Of a stretch of 42,896 nt of DNA, positions 8,859-16,700 are shown one piece after another. The position numbers and the translations under genes were made by a program. How positions within the stretch are numbered: the stretch's first letter is position 1; each line of letters opens with the position of its first letter. The notes beneath the pieces are model-generated. The model did not search any database, was not told the DNA's origin, and was given only the letters and a program-made list of their open reading frames with translations. Source of the DNA: an uncultured Clostridium sp. (lineage in GTDB: Bacteria; Bacillota; Clostridia; Lachnospirales; Lachnospiraceae); contig NZ_URHZ01000046.1 of assembly GCF_900547735.1 (NCBI RefSeq), forward strand, positions 1 through 42,896, in the 5' to 3' direction.

Positions 8859-8896
8859 TTAACAGTACGCAAAAAATATTAACAGTTTTTGTGTTA
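8859..8896. promoter_or_regulatory. Candidate upstream activator sites for the sigma-54 activator
   Basis: TTAACAGT occurs twice exactly 20 bp apart (8859-8866 and 8879-8886). The second copy begins a perfect inverted repeat TAACA-N7-TGTTA (8880-8896). These lie about 50-90 bp upstream of the -24 element, a usual distance for enhancer sites. That the neighbouring activator binds here is inferred. Confidence 0.45.
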
Positions 8897-8947
8897 GAAT
8901 ATTTTGTTCATATCAGAATTTCCCTTGAAATACGGCCTTTCTGAAGT

Positions 8948-8962
8948 TGGCACAGTAATTGC
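8948..8962 (+). promoter_or_regulatory. Sigma-54 (-24/-12) promoter of the lyase-fold operon
   Basis: TGGCAC-N5-TTGC matches the sigma-54 consensus, with GG at 8949-8950 and GC at 8961-8962 at the required spacing. Transcription would start about 12 bases downstream, near 8974, leaving a short leader before the AGAGAGGAG ribosome binding site of the gene at 9010. The adjacent divergent activator gene supports the call. I did not find a comparable site elsewhere in the window. Confidence 0.9.
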
Positions 8963-9009
8963 TTATATAAAAAGCATAAACGTAATTAACAAACAGAGAG
9001 GAGAAATCA

Positions 9010-10536
9010 ATGAAACCGATTGTAATGGGGGAAAAGATAACGATTGAGGACGTGGTAAATGCTGCCCGCCATCATTTCCCGGTGGAATTTTCGGAGGAAT
9101 ACTGCAGCCGCGTTGAGAAATGCCGCGGTTTTGTAGACAAATTCAGCAGGGAGGGGCAGGCTATTTACGGTCTGACAACCGGGCTGGGGGACAACTGGCG
9201 GAAATTTATTCCGGAGGAGGACCGCATTGCCATCCAGAGGAATAACATTCTGGCCCACACATGTTCCGTCGGCGAACCAGTCAACGAGGAATGCGCCAGA
9301 GCCATCATGTTTGTCATGCTGGCCCACTTCGGCAGCGGCCATACGGGAATCCGTCTTGAAACTTTAAATCTGCTGAAGGATATGCTAAATTATAATGTAA
9401 TACCAAGGGTGCCGGGCCATGGCTCCGTCGGCTACGTCTCCCTGGAGGGACATATCGGCATGGTCATGATCGGAGAAGGCAAAGCCTGGTACCGGGGGAA
9501 GCTCCTGGACGGCGGAACCGCCCTGGCCGAAGCCGGCCTGAGGCCGACGGTCCTGTCTTCCAAGGAGGGGCTGACCATTATCTCCGGAACCACCTCGGTC
9601 ACCGCCCTTGCGGCCCTGGCCCTCTATGACGCCGTAACCCTGACCCAAACCGGGGACATCGCGGCGGCCCTGACCCTGGAAGTCCTGAAGGGAAATCTGA
9701 TGGCCATGGATCCCCGCATCATGGAGGCGCGGCCCCACCCCGATCAGGGATACACCGCCGCCAATATCAGAACAATCCTGAAGGACAGTCCCATTTTGGA
9801 GGCGTACAGAGGGCACAGGCTCCAGGACGCGCTTTCCGTCCGCTGCGTCCCACAGCTTCACGGGGCCGTCAAAAAATACATCAAGGACGGAATCGATGTC
9901 CTGAACATTGAGCTGAATTCCTCGGTGGATAACCCGCTCCTGTTTGAGCAGGAGGACGGAACTCCCATCGCGCTGATGGCCTGCAATGCAGACGGCACTT
10001 ACCCGGGAATCACCTCGGATATCCTGCTGATCGGCATCACCGACATGTGCAAAATGGCCGCCAGCCGCATTGACCGGATGCTGAACCGGCTGGTCAGCGA
10101 GCTCCCCGCCTTTTTAAACAGGAATTCCGAATATAATAACGGCCTTATGATGATACAATACGCCGCGGCCGGTCTTCTGGGCGAACTGAGGATCCTGTCG
10201 CACCCGGCGGTCGTCGACAACCTGGTGACCTGCGCCAACCAGGAAGATTACGTCAATATGGGTTATAATGCGGCAAAAAAGGCATACGACGGCGTACATC
10301 TGGCAAAATATATCTGTGCCATTGAATTAATCTGCGGAGCGCAGGCCCTCGACTGCTACGACGGCCTGGAACCCGCCCCCGCAACAAAAGCCGTTTACAG
10401 CCTGCTGCGGAGCGTTGTCCCGGTAATGGAAAACGACTCGGCGCTGGAACCGTTCATGGAATCGGTCTCCTCACAGATTATAGGGCGCGGATATATCGAC
10501 GCCGTGGAGAAAGTGACGGGGACGCTGCTGTTTTAA
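9010..10536 (+). CDS. HAL/PAL-fold protein lacking the MIO-forming Ala-Ser-Gly
   Basis: The 508 residues align along their length with histidine/aromatic amino acid ammonia-lyases: IYGLTTGLG (Tyr53), QRNNILAHT (His83), EARPHPDQ, LQDALSVRCVPQLHGA, SSVDNPL and NQEDYVNMG. In the family, GSVGASGDLAPLAHM supplies the Ala-Ser-Gly that cyclises into the MIO electrophile. Here GSVG (138-141) is followed by Tyr142 and VSLEGHIG, a net loss of three residues that removes the triad. Other active-site positions differ from Pseudomonas HAL (compared from memory): Asn195 is Ser192, Tyr280 is Leu275 and Phe329 is about Ala327, while the Gln277, Arg283 and Glu414 equivalents remain. Standard ammonia-lyase chemistry is therefore doubtful. 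It is the first gene after the sigma-54 promoter and is followed by a symporter. Confidence 0.9.
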   Translation: MKPIVMGEKITIEDVVNAARHHFPVEFSEEYCSRVEKCRGFVDKFSREGQAIYGLTTGLGDNWRKFIPEEDRIAIQRNNILAHTCSVGEPVNEECARAIMFVMLAHFGSGHTGIRLETLNLLKDMLNYNVIPRVPGHGSVGYVSLEGHIGMVMIGEGKAWYRGKLLDGGTALAEAGLRPTVLSSKEGLTIISGTTSVTALAALALYDAVTLTQTGDIAAALTLEVLKGNLMAMDPRIMEARPHPDQGYTAANIRTILKDSPILEAYRGHRLQDALSVRCVPQLHGAVKKYIKDGIDVLNIELNSSVDNPLLFEQEDGTPIALMACNADGTYPGITSDILLIGITDMCKMAASRIDRMLNRLVSELPAFLNRNSEYNNGLMMIQYAAAGLLGELRILSHPAVVDNLVTCANQEDYVNMGYNAAKKAYDGVHLAKYICAIELICGAQALDCYDGLEPAPATKAVYSLLRSVVPVMENDSALEPFMESVSSQIIGRGYIDAVEKVTGTLLF

Positions 10537-10566
10537 TAATATGATTACATTAAGGAGGAACTCAAT

Positions 10567-12000
10567 ATGCTTACCGCAATTGATAACATTGTATTACTGG
10601 CATGTGTCGCAGGCGTCCTGCTGATCGGCAAGTACTTTTCAAAAACCTCGCAGAATATGGACAGCTTCTACCAGGCGAATAAATCCCTGCCCTGGTCCCT
10701 GGCCGTCGGCACCCTGGTTGCATCCTGGTACGGCGGGGCGGGCGTCATCGGAACGATCGGCTATTCCACCACAATGGGTATTTCCGCATTTTTCATCTGG
10801 TCCCTGTGCGTCCACATGACGCGGTTCCCGCTGGCCCTCTGGGTCGCTCCCAGGATTTCCATCAAGGTCAACACAACGATGACGGAGCTTTTAAACCGCT
10901 ACTACGGCAGAGCCGCCTCTTTCATCGGAGCCATCGTCCTCGTGGTATCCTGTCTTTCCATTGCCGAGATCGCCGCCACCGGTTACGTCGGCGTGGCTGC
11001 GTGGAACATCAATAAATTTGTCGTCGCCTTCGGCGTGGTTCTGATAGCCACCGTCATCACCTGCCTCGGAGGGCTGATGGGCGTTGCCGTCACGGACATG
11101 ATCTTTTTCTTCCTGATGATAGCCTGTGTAACGTCCGTATTTCCAAAGATCTTCTTCAGCGTGGGCGGTTTTGCGGGCATCGAAGCGTCGTTACATTCCG
11201 TCGCGCCCGAGGTGCTGACTCCGCTCGGAGGCACTCCCATCGGCAGGGCCATCTGTCTGATTGTACTTTGCATCAATGTATATAAGGATCCAGCATTCTA
11301 TCAGCGTTTTACCGCCTCCAACTCGATAAAGACGGGAAAGCGCGCCATGCTGACCTGCCTTTCCATCTGGATTTCCTTTGATGTGGTGCTGATTTTTACA
11401 GGTATTATCCTGCGGGCTATGGATCCGTTCTCAACTGCTCAGCCGGAGGTCGCCTATGTGCAGTTAATCCTCTCCTACCTTCCGGCAGCCGTCCGCGGAC
11501 TCTTCATCTTCGGCCTGATGGGAGCCATCATCTCGACCATTGACTCCTACTTTCTGATCGGCGGTGAGATTTTCTCCCGCGACATTATCGGAGCGTTCAG
11601 GAAAGAGCCCCTGACCGACAAGCAGAGTATCGGGATTACCAGAGTCTGCTGTATCGTATTCGGCGTCATCGGTCTGTTTACGGCATTTAAGTTTCCGCTG
11701 GTTTACGACGCATTCCTGTTTATCAACAGCCTCAGCATGTGCGGCCTCTTCGTCCCCGTCCTCGCCGCGATCATGTACAACGGCAAAAAGACAACCACGG
11801 CCGGCATCCTGAGTATGCTCACCGGCACGCTGTCCTGGATCTATTTCACCACATTCCCGGTATCCTGCGAACTGCTGGGAGGAACCGTCGACGCCCTGCT
11901 GATCGCCCTTCCCATTTCCTTTATCGGATATCTGATCGGAAACCGGTTCGGCAAGGTACTTTACATTGACAATGGAGGAAATTATGGAAAAATACAATAA
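10567..12000 (+). CDS. Sodium:solute symporter (SSF family)
   Basis: This is a Na+-coupled symporter of the SSS/SSF family (relatives PutP and PanF), 477 residues with about 12-13 membrane segments. Family features include the N-terminal SFYQANKSLPWSLAVGTLVASWYGGAG region (roughly residues 33-60), where an ion-site helix carries small residues, and the later GLMGAIISTIDSYFLIGGE stretch that matches the SSF signature region. AAGGAGG precedes the ATG at good spacing. It starts 30 bp after the lyase-fold gene and its 3' end overlaps the next small gene by 17 bp, so it is in the sigma-54-driven operon. Import of the substrate handled by the lyase-fold protein is a reasonable inference; the compound is unknown. 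Confidence 0.93.
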   Translation: MLTAIDNIVLLACVAGVLLIGKYFSKTSQNMDSFYQANKSLPWSLAVGTLVASWYGGAGVIGTIGYSTTMGISAFFIWSLCVHMTRFPLALWVAPRISIKVNTTMTELLNRYYGRAASFIGAIVLVVSCLSIAEIAATGYVGVAAWNINKFVVAFGVVLIATVITCLGGLMGVAVTDMIFFFLMIACVTSVFPKIFFSVGGFAGIEASLHSVAPEVLTPLGGTPIGRAICLIVLCINVYKDPAFYQRFTASNSIKTGKRAMLTCLSIWISFDVVLIFTGIILRAMDPFSTAQPEVAYVQLILSYLPAAVRGLFIFGLMGAIISTIDSYFLIGGEIFSRDIIGAFRKEPLTDKQSIGITRVCCIVFGVIGLFTAFKFPLVYDAFLFINSLSMCGLFVPVLAAIMYNGKKTTTAGILSMLTGTLSWIYFTTFPVSCELLGGTVDALLIALPISFIGYLIGNRFGKVLYIDNGGNYGKIQ

Positions 12001-12277
12001 AACCACCCCCGCGGCTCCCAATGCGGAAGACGACGGAAAGAAAACCCCCGAAGTAAATGAAGATATCCGCGTGGAATGGTTCGGCGCCGACGGATGCCTG
12101 ATCCTGCTGTACCTCGTCCTTGCCGCCATGTACACTTACGGCATTCTCTGCCGCGTAGATATCATAGTCGGAGTGATTGCCCCGGGCATCGCGTTCGGCA
12201 TTACCGCCGCTATCTTTGTCCGCTACTGTTTTGAGGTGTTCCATTTTACCAAAGGGGCAAAGAAGAACGGGAAATAG
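11984..12277 (+). CDS. Small two-helix membrane protein, possible symporter partner
   Basis: This 97-residue protein has a hydrophilic, charged N-terminus (about 35 residues), two predicted membrane helices (near residues 36-54 and 61-81) and a short basic tail. The start is set at the ATG preceded by GGAGG at six bases; an in-frame TTG six codons upstream is less likely. It overlaps the symporter gene by 17 bp, implying translational coupling. Some SSF carriers, for example PanF with YhdT, are encoded beside a small membrane protein, and a similar accessory role is plausible here. I do not recognise a named family, so function is inferred from position and topology. Confidence 0.75.
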   Translation: MEKYNKTTPAAPNAEDDGKKTPEVNEDIRVEWFGADGCLILLYLVLAAMYTYGILCRVDIIVGVIAPGIAFGITAAIFVRYCFEVFHFTKGAKKNGK

Positions 12278-12358
12278 AAAAAATTATGGAAACATGCAGA
12301 TTACCTTCCGGGGCTGATTTACCGCGGCCCGGTCCGGACGATACAGGAGGATGACAGA

Positions 12359-12901
12359 ATGGAAATTATGGCTTTGCCGAAACTTATGACAGAGGAAGCA
12401 GCAATGGAAATCGCAGAAAAGCGGGGAAATTTTCTCGGCAGGCTGCTGCTGAAGGAAAAGAGGATTACATTGAAACTGATGTACCTTGAAAGCAAAGAAA
12501 TCATTTACAATATGACCTATCAGTCCCTGCCTCTGATGAAAAAATCGCGTCTTTCATCAGGCGGGCCCCAGGCACAGAAAATCCGTATGATGGTCGAAGG
12601 CACCCGGTGCACTCCTGCCTTTCTGGACGAGCCGTTAAATACGGTCAAGGTACAAGTTGATGAGGAAGACCAGCTTCAAAATACGGCCTTTCCGGAACAG
12701 AAACTGATTGAAGAAGGCAAATACCTGGCCAGGCGCATGGTGCGCAGGCAGTCCGGCAGAAACGTCTGCATGGAAGCAGAGTCCATACATTCCGTTTACC
12801 GGCCTTATTATGTAGCTTTTTATGGGGATATGGTGGAGGGGACCCGCGTGCGGTATCTTCCGATCCCGGCGGACGGGAATGAAATCAGGAGAACATTTTA
12901 G
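12359..12901 (+). CDS. Conserved-looking protein of unknown function in the sigma-54 operon
   Basis: I do not recognise this 180-residue protein. It has no signal peptide or membrane helix and looks cytoplasmic, with mixed charge and several basic stretches (RRMVRRQSGR near residue 131). The motif VEGTR appears twice, at about residues 79-83 and 159-163, and a Tyr-rich YRPYYVAFYG segment precedes the second copy. AGGAGG lies eight bases before the ATG. It follows the small membrane protein by 81 bp with no clear terminator between, so co-transcription with the lyase-fold gene and symporter is likely. Its place in a dedicated operon suggests a role in the same pathway, either enzymatic or as a binding or assembly factor. 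Two cysteines (in GTRCTP and NVCMEA) are present. Confidence 0.75.
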   Translation: MEIMALPKLMTEEAAMEIAEKRGNFLGRLLLKEKRITLKLMYLESKEIIYNMTYQSLPLMKKSRLSSGGPQAQKIRMMVEGTRCTPAFLDEPLNTVKVQVDEEDQLQNTAFPEQKLIEEGKYLARRMVRRQSGRNVCMEAESIHSVYRPYYVAFYGDMVEGTRVRYLPIPADGNEIRRTF

Positions 12902-12964
12902 GCTGGGAAAGAAAAATCCCGTTTATACCCCCTACCCGGTGTGTTAAGATAGTATTTAACAGAC

Positions 12965-13018
12965 GGTTCTCCTGATTATGAACAGGACGTTCTCATCTGC
13001 ATCAATTCCAGGAGAACC
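12965..13018 (+). promoter_or_regulatory. Stem-loop leader upstream of the DUF3592 gene
   Basis: GGTTCTCCTG (12965-12974) and CAGGAGAACC (13009-13018) form a perfect 10-bp stem around a 34-base loop. The loop itself holds a smaller GAAC/GTTC hairpin. The stem ends 19 bases before the ATG at 13038 and close to its GGAGGGG ribosome binding site. It could be a leader control element or a dispersed palindrome; there is no U-run for termination. Confidence 0.5.
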
Positions 13019-13037
13019 TGTACACCGGAGGGGTTTT

Positions 13038-13712
13038 ATGAATCAAACAACGCTTATTATCTTTATTGCAGTTGTCACAATCTTTTGTTTTGCGGGTTCC
13101 GCTTTTATTTTAGCCTTTGTTTTCAGGCGTAAAAGGGAGCGTGAGCGAAAAATGAACAGCGGAATCATCCGCAGGGCGGGATGGACGGATCCCCGTCTGA
13201 AAGTGCGGCCCGGCCCTATGATTCTGTTCTGGCTTGTCTTCTACTGCGTCATCGGAGCCATCATCCTGTGGCAGGCCGGACGTGGGATACCCAACCGGTA
13301 TTATGCGGACATCTCAGCCGTTCTTGTTCCGCCTGTGTTCCTCGCCATAGGCGCCGCCATGAAATACAGTTTTGACAAAAGACGGCGGCTTGCAACGGCC
13401 CCGGCCTCCGCAGAGGTGGTTTCCATTGAGAGAAAGGCGAGCAGCGATGGTCACGTTTCCTATGCTCCCGTATATGAGTTCTTTGCCGAGGGTTCCGTAT
13501 TTAAGGTGACCTCGCCCTCCTCTTTCTCAAAAAGTCCTCTGAAGGCCGGAGACCATGTTGATCTCTTTTTTACACCGGATCTGCCGTCTTACATCTATGT
13601 TCCGGGCTATGAGAATCCTCCGACTCTGTTTATTGTTTATTTACACATAATCGGAATCCTGTTTCCCCTGATCGTACTGGCCGGCCCTGTTCTGAGACCG
13701 TGGCTGGAATAA
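13038..13712 (+). CDS. DUF3592-like membrane protein
   Basis: The 224 residues have an N-terminal membrane helix (about 4-28), a basic stretch (RRKRERERK), two further helices near 60-80 and 90-110, an extracytoplasmic or cytosolic beta-rich domain and a C-terminal helix near 195-218. The central pattern, with SAEVVSIERK followed by YAPVYEFFAEG and a GDHVDLFFTPDLPS segment, matches the DUF3592 type, a domain of unknown function. The start is chosen at the ATG with GGAGGGG upstream; an in-frame ATG 20 codons earlier lies inside the leader stem-loop and lacks a site. It converges on the DUF4132-type gene with an 11-bp gap. No function is known. Confidence 0.8.
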   Translation: MNQTTLIIFIAVVTIFCFAGSAFILAFVFRRKRERERKMNSGIIRRAGWTDPRLKVRPGPMILFWLVFYCVIGAIILWQAGRGIPNRYYADISAVLVPPVFLAIGAAMKYSFDKRRRLATAPASAEVVSIERKASSDGHVSYAPVYEFFAEGSVFKVTSPSSFSKSPLKAGDHVDLFFTPDLPSYIYVPGYENPPTLFIVYLHIIGILFPLIVLAGPVLRPWLE

Positions 13713-13723
13713 GGCGTCAGCCG

Positions 13724-16700
13724 CTACCGGATTTGTTCCAGAATACTTGGGTCTTTAATCTTCGTATCTTCCGCAAACAGCAGTATCTTTGACAAAATCT
13801 CCGCCGTTTTCGGGTCATCGTCAATAAACGGAAGGAAGATACGTCCTCTCTGCTGTGAATGGACCGGTACGACAAAGAGCATGGCATTGCCCATCTGGTG
13901 GACGACGCCGCTTCCCAGGTGTACCGTGTACTGGCCCAGTTTTCCGTCGATAAAGGCGTGGCTGCCTTCCAGGCGCACATTTTTAATCTTAAACAGCTCC
14001 AGATTGCATTCCACAATGGCTTTTCTCATCTCAACGGTAGAGTGGCTGGTCTCCGGATCCACGCCTCCGGCATGGGCAACGCTGACCGCCAGATCCACAT
14101 CCCTCATAACCTCACTGTAAAGCACATCGGGAATTTCCCTGATTTTGAGGGGCCTGAACGTTTTCCTGTCGGAGAACACCACCCACTCAAGGGTAGGAGC
14201 CTCCACGTCACTCGGTGAAAACCAGTCGGCCATCGCATAAATTCTGGCTACGATATTCTCTTTATAGTAAATCTTCTGCAGCCCATCCTCATAATCGGCA
14301 ACCCAGCGGCGGCTCCGCAGCGCGCCTACCGTCTTCTGCGGCTGAATCTGATTGCCCGAGAACATCCTGGAATCATCCTTATCGAGTTCCTCCGTGAGTT
14401 TCACATACAGCTCGCGGAACACCTGCTTAAACGGCTGCTTTATCTGCCTGTCGAACAGCATCTTCTGGTATTCGTGCCAGTGCCCCTCCCTGTAGAGATC
14501 GGACGGGTGGGCAATCAGAATCTTCTCATCCGGTTTCAAAGGCGTTATGGCGCCGGACCAGTCCTCCAGCCCCTCCTCTTTCAGAAAGCCCAGCCGGATT
14601 CCCGCATCCGGATTTCCTCCGTCTCCTGCGGCGGCATCCTCTGCGGCCATCATCACAAGAGGCGTTACTATCGGCCTTACCACCGGATTCTTAGCCAGCT
14701 CCAAAAACTCCCACACCTCGAAGGACGTCCTGTCCTCCATGGCCTGTTCCATCATCTGTCTGGTGCGGCTGTACTGCTCCTTTAACTTCTTGTTGACCTC
14801 CTGATATTCCAGAACCATCTCATTTTTCTTATATTTTGCGGGGAGCGATTTGAGCAGTTTCCCGCCTTTACCGCACTGTAGACTGCTCTTGCCGTTTTCA
14901 TCCACCAGGATCCTCAGTTCCACATCATCAAGGCGGTTCCAGTCAAAATAACGGTCCATCGTCTCTACCAGGCGGTTTTCCATCCTGAGCGTCAGGCGTG
15001 TCACATCCGTGAATCCCGCATTTACACTGAGGTTCTGAAGTGCCAGAGCCACGGCGCGTCCCTCACTGGCCCGGCGCTGCGCGCCGAATTTCCTGCTCTC
15101 CTTATGGAATTTCTGGATAAACTGGTAGCGGTCCAGGAGATCTTCTTCCCGTTTCTTTTTATCGCGTTCTGAGGTTTTCCCCCTGGCACTCTTTTCATTT
15201 CCAGCCAGTGGCAGGAGGCCGATGCTCATCAGCAGATCTTTATTTCTCTTATCCGTAATTTCCGCTTTCAGCGTCTCTTTATCCACTTTTCCGAGCGCAG
15301 CGTCGGCATACTTCCTGGCGCGGGCATGGGCCGCTCCCGTGGAGGAATACTTTGCCGCATCGTACAAAAGTTTAAATTCTTTGTCACCCAGTTTATCATA
15401 GGCCTCAAAAAACCAGTGAATGTCAAAGGCCCCGTCCCTCAGTTCCTCCGGAGTCAGGGGAGTGTATTTGGCAATCATGGATGTGGTAAATTCATCCAGA
15501 CGTTCGCCGGTGTGGGCCATAAAGTAATAACATCCGCTCTGGAATCCCGGAAGTCCCAGGTACTCCTCCAAAAGCGGTATCCACTGCTGGGCATACATCG
15601 CCAGTTCCACCAGACGTTTTTTCGTGATATCCGTTCCCTTCAGCGCCTTTTTCAGATCCTTCGCCGTCTCTTCGGGTTTCGGACGGCACACTTTCAGCAG
15701 GTGGCTTAAAACCATCTTCCGGTCGCCGATATTGGAATAATATCCTCCGGCTCTCTGTAATGTCTCTTTGCCCAGCGCCGTCAGAATCTGAATCATCAAA
15801 TCAATGCCGTAAATCGCACGAATCGAAGAGACGTATCCGGAAAACGGCGTCTCCTGCTCCCCGCGTTTTAACTCCACCTTAAGAACCAGAGGAACCGTCT
15901 CATGGTAAATCTCGTGCGCCAGCTTCATTGCCGGGATTTCATCCCCAATCTGGTCGAAGTGATATTTTCCGTCCACCGGCTTTATTACACCCTGCCCGAA
16001 GAATGCGTTCAGTTCTCCCACACGGGCATCCCTCGACGAAACGGCTCCTTTTTGCTCCACCGTGCTGACCGGTCCCAGCAGGCTCTTCATGTCCAGGAAA
16101 CTGAATACGGATTTATAGAAAAGGTCCTTGTCCCAAATCCCCTTAACATAGCACTGTACATAGTCGGACAGGCCCAGATAGCCGGTCCTCCCCCTGTCGT
16201 AGCGGCGGAACTTTTCACTGTCTTTAATCTTTCTGTAGAATTCCTGAAGCTTAAAACGGAGCGTGAAGGCGCTTCCCCAGTCCTTTTCATCCACCAGGGA
16301 CAGCCACCAGCGCATTTCCTCAAACACAGGGAGATCCGCGGCCCGTTTCGTATACTTTTCTTTCGTGCCGTTCCACGCTTTTTCCTCGCACTCGTACAGG
16401 GCATTGGATTTATCCAGGACAGAAAGGAACTTCGCCGTCCCGATAAGGCCAAAGCGGGCTTTGAGTCCGTCCGGCACAAACTGGGAATATAGTGTGTCAA
16501 TTACCGTCCTGGCCTGCGCGCCGCATCTCAGTCCCTGAATCAGGTCCTTAAACGGCGGTTTCTTTATCAGGCCGCTGCCGAAAACCTTCTTATAGATCTC
16601 AATGTTCCTCTCATAAGGTCCTCTCTGGGCGCGGCACTTCTGATAAAGGTAAAGCTCCAGCAGCATTTCCGGGGTTTTAATTTCATTTCTGTAAAATTCT

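Noticed and set aside
9385..9861. Antisense open frame within the lyase-fold gene (158 residues)
   Set aside because: It is a shadow of the well-supported gene, without a ribosome binding site or recognisable domain; such frames are common in codon-biased genes.
9010..10536. Annotation as hutH histidine ammonia-lyase
   Set aside because: The MIO-forming Ala-Ser-Gly and several catalytic residues are missing, and no urocanase, imidazolonepropionase or formimidoylglutamase gene is nearby.
11464..12135. Antisense open frame of 223 residues over the symporter gene
   Set aside because: It opposes a clear SSF gene and shows no domain or ribosome binding site.
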